Shown here piece after piece: positions 25,463 to 34,436 of a DNA stretch of 64,000 bases. Position numbers and translations under genes: made by a program. The first letter of the stretch is position 1. Each line of letters opens with the position of its first letter. The notes under the pieces are model-generated. The model was given only the letters and a program-made list of their open reading frames with translations. It was not told the origin of the DNA and did not search any database. The DNA lies in NCBI GenBank assembly GCA_041738135.1, contig JBGSQK010000071.1, positions 1 to 64,000 on the forward strand. Reading direction: 5' to 3'. This stretch comes from JAGOMX01 sp041738135 (GTDB lineage: Bacteria > Pseudomonadota > Alphaproteobacteria > JAGOMX01).

Positions 25463-26563
25463 ATGCATATCTGTGTTTTAAAGGAACGACGCGCACATGA
25501 AGGACGTGTGGCAGCAACTCCGGAAACGGTAAAAAAGATTATCGGTATGGGCCACACGGTTACAGTGGAAACCAAGGCTGGGCTGGAATCATCTTTCGTT
25601 GACCAAGCCTATGTGGATGCAGGCGCGAAAATTGCTAAGGATATATCTGAAGCTTTGAAAGGAGCGGACGTTATTCTCAAAGTCCAACGCCCGATGAATA
25701 AGGACGAGGCACAAGACGAGCTTACGGATATGCCCAATGGATCATGCCTGATTGCCATGCTCGACTCGCTGATCGAAACAGCACAGATTGATATCTATAA
25801 GGCCAAAAAGATTAAGGCATTTGCCTTGGAGCGTGTGCCTCGTATTACACGCGCTCAAAGTATGGATGTGTTATCCTCCCAAAGCAACTTGGCTGGCTAT
25901 CGAGCCGTTATAGAAGCCTCATACGAAATTCCACGCGCATTCCCCATGATGATGACGGCAGCAGGAACTATAGCGCCTGTCAAATTGATGGTATTAGGCG
26001 CGGGCGTTGCAGGTTTGCAAGCCATCGCCACTGCCAGACGTTTAGGCGCTGTGGTTTCAGCCTTTGATGTGCGTAAGGCTGCTAAGGAGCAGGTGGAAAG
26101 CCTTGGCGCTAGTTTTGTGGAAGTTGAAGGCGAGGAAGATGCTGAAACTGCTGGTGGTTACGCGAAAGAAACCTCAAAAGAATACCAACAACGGCAATCT
26201 GATAAGATTCATGAAACCTTAAAAAAGGTTGATATTGCTATTACCACTGCGCTTATCCCAGGCAAACCCGCACCTAAATTAATAACGGACGCTATGATCA
26301 AGGATATGAAACCCGGATCTGTGATCGTTGACATGGCCACTTCCGCTGGTGGCAATGTGAGCGCGAGCAAAGCTGACAAAGTGGTCACCATGAATGACGT
26401 GAAAATAATCGGCTATTCTAACCTGGCAAGTCGTATAGCATCGGATGCTAGCGCACTTTATGCCAGAAACGTTCTCAGATTTTTTGAGTTGATCAGCGAT
26501 GAAAAAGGCAATCTTAAAATTGATATGGATGACGAAATCATCAAAGCATCCTTAATCAGTTAA
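25463..26563 (+). CDS. pntAA: NAD(P) transhydrogenase alpha subunit, part 1
   Basis: 366 residues forming the NAD(H)-binding domain I of proton-translocating transhydrogenase: K-E-R-R-A-x-E-x-R-V-A-A-T-P at the start, the Rossmann loop L-G-A-G-V-A-G-L-Q, and V-V-S-A-F-D-V-R. In this split form the membrane part is a separate gene, as usual in alphaproteobacteria. The complex sits in the inner membrane and makes NADPH from NADH using the proton gradient. It is first in a four-gene run. Confidence 0.97.
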   Translation: MHICVLKERRAHEGRVAATPETVKKIIGMGHTVTVETKAGLESSFVDQAYVDAGAKIAKDISEALKGADVILKVQRPMNKDEAQDELTDMPNGSCLIAMLDSLIETAQIDIYKAKKIKAFALERVPRITRAQSMDVLSSQSNLAGYRAVIEASYEIPRAFPMMMTAAGTIAPVKLMVLGAGVAGLQAIATARRLGAVVSAFDVRKAAKEQVESLGASFVEVEGEEDAETAGGYAKETSKEYQQRQSDKIHETLKKVDIAITTALIPGKPAPKLITDAMIKDMKPGSVIVDMATSAGGNVSASKADKVVTMNDVKIIGYSNLASRIASDASALYARNVLRFFELISDEKGNLKIDMDDEIIKASLIS

Positions 26564-26579
26564 CTTGAAGGAAAAGAAC

Positions 26580-26993
26580 ATGAATCTAGATTCAATTAAA
26601 AATGCAATTAAGGGCATGGTTGAGCAAAGCGAGGCTATGCTGAAGGAAATGCAAGAAACCCAGACCATGGTTGAGCAGCTTGCCAGCACGCACGGTGAAC
26701 ATGTCCTGATGTCGCCATTTATGATGGGCCTGACTGTTTTTGTGCTGGCTGTCTTCGTGGGATATTATGTGGTCTGGCGGGTTACCCCTGCCCTGCACTC
26801 TCCTTTGATGGCGGTGACCAACGCTATTTCCAGCGTTATCATTGTGGGCGCTTTAATTGCTGCCGGGCTGCCACTCATGGGAACGTCTAAAATGCTTGGA
26901 TTTTTTGCCGTTACGCTGGCGTCAATCAATATTTTTGGCGGATTTATGGTGACGAAACGTATGCTTGAAATGTTCAAGAAAAAAGAAAAATAA
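26580..26993 (+). CDS. pntAB: NAD(P) transhydrogenase alpha subunit, part 2 (membrane)
   Basis: 137 residues. The N-terminal half is a helix, and the rest holds three to four membrane spans (for example F-M-M-G-L-T-V-F-V-L-A-V-F-V-G). This is the membrane segment of the split alpha chain, which helps form the proton channel with PntB. ATG 26580 follows AAGGAAAAG; the TTG at 26565 is rejected. It starts 16 bases after pntAA. Confidence 0.93.
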   Translation: MNLDSIKNAIKGMVEQSEAMLKEMQETQTMVEQLASTHGEHVLMSPFMMGLTVFVLAVFVGYYVVWRVTPALHSPLMAVTNAISSVIIVGALIAAGLPLMGTSKMLGFFAVTLASINIFGGFMVTKRMLEMFKKKEK

Positions 26994-27003
26994 GGAGAAT
27001 CCA

Positions 27004-28404
27004 ATGTTAAGCGTCAACATTTCAGCATTTTTGTATTTAATATCTTCCTTTTGTTTCATCATGGCATTAAGGGGCCTTTCTTCGGCTGAGTCATCCCGAC
27101 AAGGTAATACCTATGGTATGGTTGGAATGGGAATTGCCATCGGCACAACCGTATTGGGACCAGGTGTCGCATCCTATTGGCTTATTATCGCCGGCATCAT
27201 CATAGGTGGTTCTATAGGAGCCTATATCGCAAGAAGCATTGCCATGACAGCATTACCACAATTGGTGGCAGCGTTTCACAGTCTGGTAGGTCTTGCTGCT
27301 GTGTGTGTAGCAGGCGCTGCTCTGTTCCAGCCAGATGCATTTGGTATCGGCACGTCCGGAAATATCCATATGAGTAGTTTAGTCGAGATGTCTTTGGGAA
27401 CCGCTATTGGCGCAATTACCTTTACGGGGTCTATTGTTGCGTTCGGTAAACTCCAAGGGCTCATTACTGGTCAGCCTTTGGTCTATCCTTTCCAACATCT
27501 GATCAATGCCTGTATCGCCGGCTCCATTGTATTCTTGATCCTTATATTCGTTCTTACAGAATCGTATACAATATTCTGGATAATCGTACTGGCTTCCTTT
27601 GCCATAGGACTTTTATTGATCCTACCCATTGGCGGCGCAGACATGCCAGTGATTATTTCCATGTTGAACTCTTATTCCGGATGGGCCGCCACAGGTATTG
27701 GATTTACCATGAACAACAATGCACTCATTATCACTGGTGCGCTGGTAGGTTCTTCCGGCGCCATACTAAGCTACATTATGTGCAAAGGCATGAATCGTTC
27801 ATTTATCAGCGTCATACTGGGTGGTTTTGGCGGTGAAGCTGCTGGCGAAGGCGCCTCAACGACTCACAGCGATAAAACCGTAAAGCAAGGATCCGGTGAG
27901 GATGCAGCTTTTATCCTACAGAATTGTGAATCTGTGATTATCGTTCCAGGATACGGCCTTGCCGTAGCCCATGCTCAGCATGCCTTGCGCGAAATGGCTG
28001 AGATGCTGAAAAAGAGCGGCGTAAAGGTTAAATACGCTATCCATCCCGTTGCCGGACGCATGCCTGGTCACATGAACGTTTTGTTGGCGGAAGCCAACGT
28101 GCCTTACGATGAGGTATTCGAGCTTGACGACATCAACCGTGATTTCAGTCAAACGGACGTGGCTTTTGTTATTGGTGCTAACGATGTGACAAACCCAGCT
28201 GCAAAGAATGACCCTACAAGCCCCATCTATGGCATGCCTATCTTAGATGTGGCGAGCGCCAAGACTGTCTTATTTATTAAACGCTCGTTAGCTTCAGGCT
28301 ATGCGGGTGTGGACAATGAGCTGTTCTATCGGGATAACACGCTGATGCTGTTTGGTGATGCCAAGAAAGTTTGTGAAGACATCGTGAAGTCTTTGGATCA
28401 CTAA
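27004..28404 (+). CDS. pntB: NAD(P) transhydrogenase beta subunit
   Basis: 466 residues from ATG 27004, which follows ATAAGGAG; the in-frame upstream ATG at 26965 overlaps pntAB and lacks a site. There are about nine membrane spans, then a soluble NADP-binding domain III with P-G-Y-G-L-A-V-A-x-A-Q, H-P-V-A-G-R-M-P-G-H-M-N-V and G-A-N-D-V-x-N-P-A. It completes the transhydrogenase with PntAA and PntAB. Confidence 0.97.
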   Translation: MLSVNISAFLYLISSFCFIMALRGLSSAESSRQGNTYGMVGMGIAIGTTVLGPGVASYWLIIAGIIIGGSIGAYIARSIAMTALPQLVAAFHSLVGLAAVCVAGAALFQPDAFGIGTSGNIHMSSLVEMSLGTAIGAITFTGSIVAFGKLQGLITGQPLVYPFQHLINACIAGSIVFLILIFVLTESYTIFWIIVLASFAIGLLLILPIGGADMPVIISMLNSYSGWAATGIGFTMNNNALIITGALVGSSGAILSYIMCKGMNRSFISVILGGFGGEAAGEGASTTHSDKTVKQGSGEDAAFILQNCESVIIVPGYGLAVAHAQHALREMAEMLKKSGVKVKYAIHPVAGRMPGHMNVLLAEANVPYDEVFELDDINRDFSQTDVAFVIGANDVTNPAAKNDPTSPIYGMPILDVASAKTVLFIKRSLASGYAGVDNELFYRDNTLMLFGDAKKVCEDIVKSLDH

Positions 28405-28406
28405 GC

Positions 28407-29144
28407 ATGTGCGCCACACAGTCTGATCATTTTACGCCTGCTTGGCCACATGGAAAAATACGCGAGGTTTTCAAAGACGTCTTTTTTGTTACGGGCACAA
28501 ACAAAACTATACATGATGGAATTCATATTCAGACAAGTCGTAACATGGTCATCATACGCCATGGGTCTGAACTAACCTTAATTAATACGGTTAGATTGGA
28601 TACGGAAGGTCTTAAAGAATTGGATCTGTTGGGGAATGTATCTCACATCATCCGCATTGGAGCCTTCCATGGCCGAGATGATGCCTTTTATCGTAATCAA
28701 TATCCCTCTTCACTCCTTTGGACTTTAAAGGGGATGACCTATGAAAATGGTTTGACCTGCGATCGTGAGTTAATGGCAGGAGGCCATATGCCTTTTCCTG
28801 GTTGTGCTGTGTTTGTTTTTAAAACATCTATATTTCCAGAAGGTGTCTTGAGCATTGAAAGGGATAGCGGAATACTAATCTCATGTGATAGCATTCAAAA
28901 CATCACCTGCACCGATTATTTTTATAGTGCGGAGACAGCCCACACATTCGAAACTCAAGGGCTGGTGAAACCGGCAAATATTTCACCTATTTGGCTTTGG
29001 GCAACTCAAACTAAAGGTGCTGATTTTTATAGGTTGTTGGAGACCGTAACTTTCCGACACTTAATTACAGCCCATGGCGAGCCTATGAAAGACGTTGCTT
29101 TTGAGAAGGTGACTGAAACTATTAGTAGTGTTTTCGGGATTTAA
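28407..29144 (+). CDS. Metallo-hydrolase-like (beta-lactamase fold) protein
   Basis: 245 residues, starting 2 bases after the pntB stop and lacking its own clear ribosome site, so it is coupled to the pnt genes. The pattern is that of lactamase-fold proteins: L-I-N-T-V-R-L-D, H-I-I-R-I-G-A-F-H-G-R-D-D (an F-H-G-x-D-D metal-site-like motif) and the late H-L-I-T-A-H-G-E-P. The canonical H-x-H-x-D-H motif is missing, so catalytic activity is uncertain. Why it is linked to transhydrogenase is unknown. Confidence 0.62.
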   Translation: MCATQSDHFTPAWPHGKIREVFKDVFFVTGTNKTIHDGIHIQTSRNMVIIRHGSELTLINTVRLDTEGLKELDLLGNVSHIIRIGAFHGRDDAFYRNQYPSSLLWTLKGMTYENGLTCDRELMAGGHMPFPGCAVFVFKTSIFPEGVLSIERDSGILISCDSIQNITCTDYFYSAETAHTFETQGLVKPANISPIWLWATQTKGADFYRLLETVTFRHLITAHGEPMKDVAFEKVTETISSVFGI

Positions 29145-29160
29145 CTGATTCTGCAGCCTT

Positions 29161-29271
29161 CCCGTCCTTGAGCCGGGGCCAGCCTACAATTGCTGCTAAG
29201 GCGGCTCCGAATGGAAAATAATGAGTTGCGGACGCTCCGCTTCTCTTACGCTAGACCCGGCTCAAACACGG
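29161..29271. repeat. Inverted repeat, family D
   Basis: CCCGTCCTTGAGCCGGGGCC (29161-29180) is a near reverse complement of 29251-29271 (CTAGACCCGGCTCAAACACGG). The same GGCTCAAGG/CCTTGAGCC core appears in the hairpin at 60599-60647. A small extra hairpin (GCAGAAT/ATTCTGC, 29327-29345) directly precedes the mltA stop on the minus strand. Confidence 0.65.
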
Positions 29272-29345
29272 TTAGAGGTTTTGTCTTACCTTAGCTAAAA
29301 GGCATTTGGCACAAGGTAGAAGACACGCAGAATTAAAGATTCTGC

Positions 29346-30422
29346 CTACTTCGGCAACAACAAATACAACTCGCCTTTGGAATTCATCCGTCCAGCGTGG
29401 TCGGCTGCTTGATCGCCGATACCCCAGTAATAGTCGCCGCGGATGGCACCCTTAATGGCGCCGCCGGTATCTTGTGCGACCATTAATTGTTGCAGGGCAG
29501 GTTTATCCGGATGAGGGTGATCTGCGGCGAGCCAAAGTGGTGTTCCTAAGGATATGTATGATCTGTCCACAGCCAAGCTGCGGTGAGGTGTTAAGGGTAC
29601 GTTATGGCTGCCCACCACATCGCCATTCCAGGGTTTTACGTCAAAAAATACGTAAGACTGGTTCAAGGACATGATGCTTTCTGCTTGCTTTGGATGCTCT
29701 TTCAGCCATTTTTTGATGGACTGCATAGTGACGTTGCCTTTTTCTAACAGACCGCGCTCCACCATGGCTTTGCCGATGGGAAAGTATGGATAGCCGTTTT
29801 GTCCTGTGTAGTTAATACGCAGCTCTTCGCCTGTATCCATAAGTACTTTTCCTGTGCCTTCGATCTGCACAAAGAAAGCATCTATGGGGTCAGTAACCCA
29901 CATGATTTCTAAGCCTTTGCCTTTAAATGCACCGCCCACAATTTTGCTGCGGGGTAGTTTACGGCTGAGGCCCTTGCCCGGCATTTTGTAGAGAGGTGTT
30001 TGGTAAGGACCATAGCGCTTGCGAGATCCCTTGAGGATGGGGATATAATAGCCCGTAAACGTGCCGGATGTTCCACTCGTTAGTGACATTTGATAAGGTG
30101 TTAGGTGAGCTTCACAAAAATCCTTCACATCCTTATGGGATTCAAAACGAGTTTCTTTAAATTTTTTACATACAGGTTTCCAATCGCTGGCAAATCCCTT
30201 ACCGTCTGCTCGGGTGATCATTTTGGCTGAATCGGGCTTCTTTTCAATAACACTACATGTGTGCGCCAGTGCAGGCACAACTTCCGCATGTCGATCGTTG
30301 TCCCACCCAGGCAAATGACAAAATGACGTGGGAACCAGTCCTTCTTTGTTTTGATCCGCACATCCTGAAAGCATTGTGAGCGCTCCTATGACTAGAATTA
30401 AGCCGGTGGATTGAATTTTCAT
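29346..30422 (-). CDS. mltA: Membrane-bound lytic murein transglycosylase A
   Basis: A 358-residue lipoprotein (lipobox L-S-G-C at 18-21) with the MltA domain (G-T-F-T-G-Y-Y-I-P, P-L-Y-K-M-P, Y-T-G-Q-N-G-Y-P-Y-F-P-I-G, L-N-Q-S-Y-V-F-F) and the C-terminal 3D domain with V-A-Q-D-T-G-G-A-I-K-G and a D-Y-Y-W-G. It cleaves the peptidoglycan glycan strand from the outer membrane during growth. Its first 4 bases overlap the end of the next gene upstream, so it forms an operon with the nucleotide-sugar genes. Confidence 0.95.
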   Translation of the reverse strand: MKIQSTGLILVIGALTMLSGCADQNKEGLVPTSFCHLPGWDNDRHAEVVPALAHTCSVIEKKPDSAKMITRADGKGFASDWKPVCKKFKETRFESHKDVKDFCEAHLTPYQMSLTSGTSGTFTGYYIPILKGSRKRYGPYQTPLYKMPGKGLSRKLPRSKIVGGAFKGKGLEIMWVTDPIDAFFVQIEGTGKVLMDTGEELRINYTGQNGYPYFPIGKAMVERGLLEKGNVTMQSIKKWLKEHPKQAESIMSLNQSYVFFDVKPWNGDVVGSHNVPLTPHRSLAVDRSYISLGTPLWLAADHPHPDKPALQQLMVAQDTGGAIKGAIRGDYYWGIGDQAADHAGRMNSKGELYLLLPK

Positions 30423-31408
30423 ATGACTGCAGCCTCTTTTACTATTTTACTCATGGGTTGAATTTGTTCCAGTACTTTCATCACGCGCAAAGCGTCTTCA
30501 GGTCCTGTCAGTGCAGCTTGATTATGTGCTATGCAATCAAGGAAGTGTTGGCATTCGAGCCTTAAGGGCTCGCTTTCGTCTAATTGTACGGGAATAGAGT
30601 CCTTATAAGCGGTTTGATAATCCATGCCCGCCGGCTTTTCGATCTGGTGATGATAAATCATCAGCTTAGACGCCCATGGCTGGCAATCGTCAAAAACGAT
30701 CATGCCATTGGTACCCATAACCATAAAACGGTGCTCTTTGAATGGATGTACCCATGAGTTATAGATATGACCCTGAACATCACCAGGAAAGCTCAGGTGC
30801 ACGATTGCTGAATCCATAATGAAAGGATCCAAAGCGCATGAGCCATGGGTGCTGGTTTCCAGAGGCTCTGCTTCCGTAATAGCCATGACCATAGATAAAT
30901 CATGAGGGGCCAAGTCCCATAGGCAGTTTTCATCGCTGCGAATTCGTCCTAGGTTCAAGCGGTGAGAGGAAATGTACCGCACGCGCCCTACTTCACCTTG
31001 CTGGACTAGTTGCACAAGTTTTTGAAAAGCGGGGTGGTATCGTGGCAGGTGTCCTACCATTAAAATACAATTGTTCTGTTCTGCAAGCTTGCATAGCTCT
31101 TCAGACTCCGCATAAGACATGGTCAGCGGTTTTTCCACATAGAGATGCTTCTTTGCCTTCAGTACTTGTTTGGCAATGTCATAATGATGGGTAGCTGCAA
31201 GAGCTAGAACGACACCCTTGATTTCAGGATTGATGAGGACTAATGCTAGATCTTGTGTAACAACCCCATACTCATCGGCAAGTCTCTCACAGACAGCAGG
31301 GTTACGTTCCACCACAGTGGCAAGCGCGCCCAGGTTGTGAAAATTCCGCACTAAATTCTTGCCCCAAGCACCGCAACCGATAACAGCAACTTTGTTGTGA
31401 TTATTCAT
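30419..31408 (-). CDS. Gfo/Idh/MocA oxidoreductase, WbpB/WlbA-like
   Basis: About 329 residues from ATG 31408; an in-frame TTG at 31426 overlaps the preceding gene. Rossmann motif A-V-I-G-C-G-A-W-G-K-N-L-V is at the N-terminus, and E-K-P-L-T-M is the Gfo/Idh/MocA catalytic Lys motif (Y-V-E-K-P). Together with the UDP-sugar dehydrogenase just upstream this suggests oxidation of a UDP-N-acetylhexosaminuronic acid at C3, on the way to di-N-acetylated uronic acids of O-antigen. Substrate is inferred from context. Start choice is uncertain. Confidence 0.8.
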   Translation of the reverse strand: MNNHNKVAVIGCGAWGKNLVRNFHNLGALATVVERNPAVCERLADEYGVVTQDLALVLINPEIKGVVLALAATHHYDIAKQVLKAKKHLYVEKPLTMSYAESEELCKLAEQNNCILMVGHLPRYHPAFQKLVQLVQQGEVGRVRYISSHRLNLGRIRSDENCLWDLAPHDLSMVMAITEAEPLETSTHGSCALDPFIMDSAIVHLSFPGDVQGHIYNSWVHPFKEHRFMVMGTNGMIVFDDCQPWASKLMIYHHQIEKPAGMDYQTAYKDSIPVQLDESEPLRLECQHFLDCIAHNQAALTGPEDALRVMKVLEQIQPMSKIVKEAAVI

Positions 31409-31413
31409 CGAGG

Positions 31414-32769
31414 TTACAACTTCCAATAATTCATGTCAGTTGGTATCTGAACATTAGACCACATGTTTTTAATGTCGGCAATCAGACCACCGGGTTTCAA
31501 TAACAGCTGAAATTGCTTTTGCCCCATCTGCTTATAAGCATCATGGGAAACCGCTCCTATAACGCAGTCAAAGGGAGCCGACACATGCATAGAACGAGAT
31601 TCTCCCACTGCCATATGCGCCTGTTGGTCATAACCCAATATTTCTAAACCTGTTTCAATGTGAATATTTAAATGCTGCTCAGCTTCTTTTTTATCCGCCA
31701 TGGCATCATGCACCACAACTTCGTGACCATAACCTTCTAAACCACGAATCACATCTATTACTTTGGTGTTGCGTAAATCAGGCACGTTTTCCTTAAAAGT
31801 GAGACCCAGCACAAGAATTCGTGCCCTTTGACCATAGGTGTGAAGAGCAGATACGCGTTCATGAATTTTAGTGGCCATATAACCGCCCATGGCGTCATTA
31901 ATACGGCGACCTGAAAGGATGACCTCCGCATTCAAACCTAAGTCCTTGGCGCATTCGGCCAAGTAATAAGGATCTATTCCAATACAATGACCGCCCACAA
32001 GACCAGGCGTAAATGGTAAGAAATTCCACTTGGTCCCCGCGGCCGCCAGTACATCATATGTAGATATGTTTAGCCGATCGAATATGACCGAAATCTCATT
32101 CATGAAGGCAATGTTGATATCGCGTTGAGCATTTTCAATGACCTTTGCTGCTTCCGCAGTTTTAATGCTGGCCGCAACGAATATATTGTTGTTATTTACC
32201 GCCCCATAAAGTGTTGCCAATTGCTGGGTGACTTCAGGTGTTTGACCAGCCACTACCTTAGTGATTTTATCCACAGAATGTACTTTATCACCAGGATTGA
32301 TGCGCTCAGGCGAGTACCCCAGATAGAAATCCACACCGCATTTCATGCCTGACACTTTTTCCAACAGTGGGCCGCAAATATCCTCTGTAACCCCTGGATA
32401 GACTGTGCTTTCATAGACGACGATAGCACCCTTTTTCATAACAGATGCGATCATTTCAGATGCCGTTTTAACTGCCGTAAGGTCAGGTTTATTCCTTGAA
32501 TCCACAGGCGTGGGTACTGTAACAATATACACATCCTTACCAGCAATCTCTTGGACATCACTGGTCAGCGCTATGGTTGAGCTCTGCAAAACATCTGCGT
32601 CAATCTCTCCCGTGCGATCGTCACCGGACTGCAGCTCCTGCACCCGCTTCAGGTTCACATCAAACCCAGTAACCTTATAGGAACGTGCCAAAGCAACGCC
32701 AAGCGGCAAGCCCACATATCCTAAGCCTACGATTACAATGCTATTTATCAAACGTCTTTCTCCTGGCAA
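31414..32769 (-). CDS. UDP-N-acetyl-hexosamine 6-dehydrogenase (WbpA/TviB family)
   Basis: 451 residues of the nucleotide-sugar 6-dehydrogenase family: NAD loop V-G-L-G-Y-V-G-L-P (14-22), V-P-T-P-V-D, Y-E-S-T-V-Y-P-G, Y-S-P-E-R-I-N-P-G-D and the catalytic Cys262 in G-G-H-C-I-G-I-D-P-Y-Y. The I-G-I-D-P-Y-Y form and P-E-R-I-N-P-G are those of enzymes using UDP-GlcNAc or UDP-GalNAc. It makes the uronic acid for an O-antigen or capsule. First gene of the operon with the oxidoreductase and mltA. Confidence 0.9.
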   Translation of the reverse strand: MPGERRLINSIVIVGLGYVGLPLGVALARSYKVTGFDVNLKRVQELQSGDDRTGEIDADVLQSSTIALTSDVQEIAGKDVYIVTVPTPVDSRNKPDLTAVKTASEMIASVMKKGAIVVYESTVYPGVTEDICGPLLEKVSGMKCGVDFYLGYSPERINPGDKVHSVDKITKVVAGQTPEVTQQLATLYGAVNNNNIFVAASIKTAEAAKVIENAQRDINIAFMNEISVIFDRLNISTYDVLAAAGTKWNFLPFTPGLVGGHCIGIDPYYLAECAKDLGLNAEVILSGRRINDAMGGYMATKIHERVSALHTYGQRARILVLGLTFKENVPDLRNTKVIDVIRGLEGYGHEVVVHDAMADKKEAEQHLNIHIETGLEILGYDQQAHMAVGESRSMHVSAPFDCVIGAVSHDAYKQMGQKQFQLLLKPGGLIADIKNMWSNVQIPTDMNYWKL

Positions 32770-32904
32770 ATTAACAATGACAACTTATAACTTTCCCTCA
32801 AAATTATCAATTTCTTTTTCCTTACATATAATTCCTTGACATTTGCTCAAGGCATAGGCATTTTAGTGCGATGAAACAAATTTTTAAGTTACTCGAGGTT
32901 TTAA

Positions 32905-33075
32905 ATGGCTAAAAAAGGCGGAGCGTTAACCATCAAGCTGGAAAGCACAGCTGGAACTGGTTACTACTATGTAACGTTCAAGAATCCAAGAACACAAGTT
33001 GAAAAGCTTGAGTTCCGCAAATACGACCCAGTGGTGCGCAAGCACGTAATCTTCAAAGAAAAGAAGATCAAGTAG
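32905..33075 (+). CDS. rpmG: 50S ribosomal protein L33
   Basis: 56 residues: M-A-K-K-G-G-A-L-T-I-K-L-E-S-T-A, then Y-Y-Y-V-T-F-K-N-P-R and a basic end with L-E-F-R-K-Y-D-P and I-F-K-E-K-K-I-K. This is the zinc-free form of L33 (no C-x-x-C). A possible -35 (TTGACA, 32836-32841) lies upstream with a poor -10, and a strong terminator follows. Confidence 0.95.
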   Translation: MAKKGGALTIKLESTAGTGYYYVTFKNPRTQVEKLEFRKYDPVVRKHVIFKEKKIK

Positions 33076-33092
33076 GTTTCGTAAATAAATTC

Positions 33093-33128
33093 AAAAAGCC
33101 CCTGCGGAAACGTGGGGGCTTTTTTTTT
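33093..33128 (+). terminator. Rho-independent terminator of rpmG
   Basis: AAAAAGCCCC (33093-33102) pairs with the GGGGGCTTTTT side (33114-33124) across a short loop, then an eight-T run. It is 18 bases after the rpmG stop. Confidence 0.95.
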
Positions 33129-33182
33129 GCTCCGCCCCCGTGCCTCACTGCCATTAAGTTAAGGAAAACTCTCACCCATATC

Positions 33183-33294
33183 CGTCATTGCGAGCCCTCT
33201 TGGGCGTGGCAATCTACTGTGGTGCAGCCGTCTAACGTCAGTCTGGTGAAGCGATAAAAGTAGATTGCCACGCCCAAGAGGGCTCGCAATGACG
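33183..33294. repeat. Palindromic repeat, family B, 112 bp
   Basis: Starts CGTCATTGCGAGCCCTCTTG and ends with the matching reverse complement AGGGCTCGCAATGACG. It lies between the rpmG terminator and the 3' end of flhB. Its interior differs from the other copies. Confidence 0.93.
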
Positions 33295-33320
33295 GATATG
33301 GGGGAGGCACGGGATGAAAC

Positions 33321-34427
33321 CTACCCCTCTTCTTCCAGCTCCGTAGCCCTATAGCTTTTATCCAGCCCCATAATATACCGAACCACTCGAGCCACAGCGA
33401 AGTAGTACTTTTCTGGCACATCGTCATCCACTTCCACACCCGCATAGAGAGCGCGGGCAAGGGGTGGGTCTTCGATGATGGGGATGTCGTGCTCCTGACC
33501 TAGTTCACGTATGTGCAATGCAAGCAAGTCCATACCTTTGGCCACACACTTTGGCGTATCCATATTCTCAGCTTCGTATTTAAGGGCTACAGCATAGTGG
33601 GTCGGGTTTGTGATAATCACGGATGCTTGTGGCACTGCCACAGCTATACGCTGCCCCATGGCGCGTTCACGACGCAAGTCCGCCAGCTTTCGCTTGATCG
33701 CAGGATCGCCCTCCGATTCCTTGTGCTCTTCTTTAATTTCTTGCTTAGACATACGCATTTTCTTCAAGAAGGAAAACCGCTGATAAAAATAGTCAAGACC
33801 AGCAACCACACCGATAACGGCTAAAACAATGAGCAACAGTTTGATTAAAATCATTTGAATGACTTCGAAGATACGATTAATGGGGATATGTCCCCATTGA
33901 TTTAAGCGATAAAAATCGGGGATCAGGACGATAAAGAATATAGCTCCTACAATTACAATTTTCATGAGGCCTTTGATAAATTCAGCCAAGGATGACGTAG
34001 AAAATATTCTCCCTAACCCCTTGATGATGGAGAGTTTAGAAAACTTAGGCTTAATGCTCTCTAGACTGATCAGGAATTGCGTTTGTGCAAAGCCTGCCAC
34101 AAGGCCAGCTATGATAAATACTAGAAAAACAAACCCCATGGCAGTTAAGGAGCTCAAAAGGACGCCTTGCGTTAGCCCTAGGATCTCCAATCCCTCAAGG
34201 GGGCCTATTTGACCCGCCGCCAGAAATGGCTTTAAGGCCCCTGCCACTTGATTCATAGCCGGAGCAGCTAGCATGGAAACCGTCAGAAACAAACCAAAGA
34301 TAATCATCCAATGATTGATTTCTTTCGAAAAGGCAATCTGGCCCTTTTCCCTGGCTTTGACCAGTCGTTGGGCCGTCGCCTCTTCGGTTTTTTGGGAATC
34401 GTCATGGGAATCTTGTTCTTCTGCCAT
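33321..34427 (-). CDS. flhB: Flagellar type III export protein FlhB
   Basis: 368 residues: an N-terminal soluble part with E-x-A-T-x-x-R-L-x-x-A-R-E-K-G-Q, four membrane spans (about 40-60, 90-115, 155-172, 192-212), and the C-terminal domain with the self-cleaving N-P-T-H at 274-277. FlhB sets substrate switching from rod/hook to filament. It is the third gene of fliQ-fliR-flhB, separated from fliR by only 9 bases. Self-cleaving residues are intact, so it is probably functional. Confidence 0.95.
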   Translation of the reverse strand: MAEEQDSHDDSQKTEEATAQRLVKAREKGQIAFSKEINHWMIIFGLFLTVSMLAAPAMNQVAGALKPFLAAGQIGPLEGLEILGLTQGVLLSSLTAMGFVFLVFIIAGLVAGFAQTQFLISLESIKPKFSKLSIIKGLGRIFSTSSLAEFIKGLMKIVIVGAIFFIVLIPDFYRLNQWGHIPINRIFEVIQMILIKLLLIVLAVIGVVAGLDYFYQRFSFLKKMRMSKQEIKEEHKESEGDPAIKRKLADLRRERAMGQRIAVAVPQASVIITNPTHYAVALKYEAENMDTPKCVAKGMDLLALHIRELGQEHDIPIIEDPPLARALYAGVEVDDDVPEKYYFAVARVVRYIMGLDKSYRATELEEEG

Positions 34428-34436
34428 CGCCCCCCC

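Noticed and set aside
32267..32275. DnaA box TTATCCACA
   Set aside because: A single match inside the UDP-sugar dehydrogenase gene with no cluster; not an origin.
33185..33460. Frame on the minus strand over the flhB end and repeat
   Set aside because: It overlaps flhB in another frame and crosses the palindrome.
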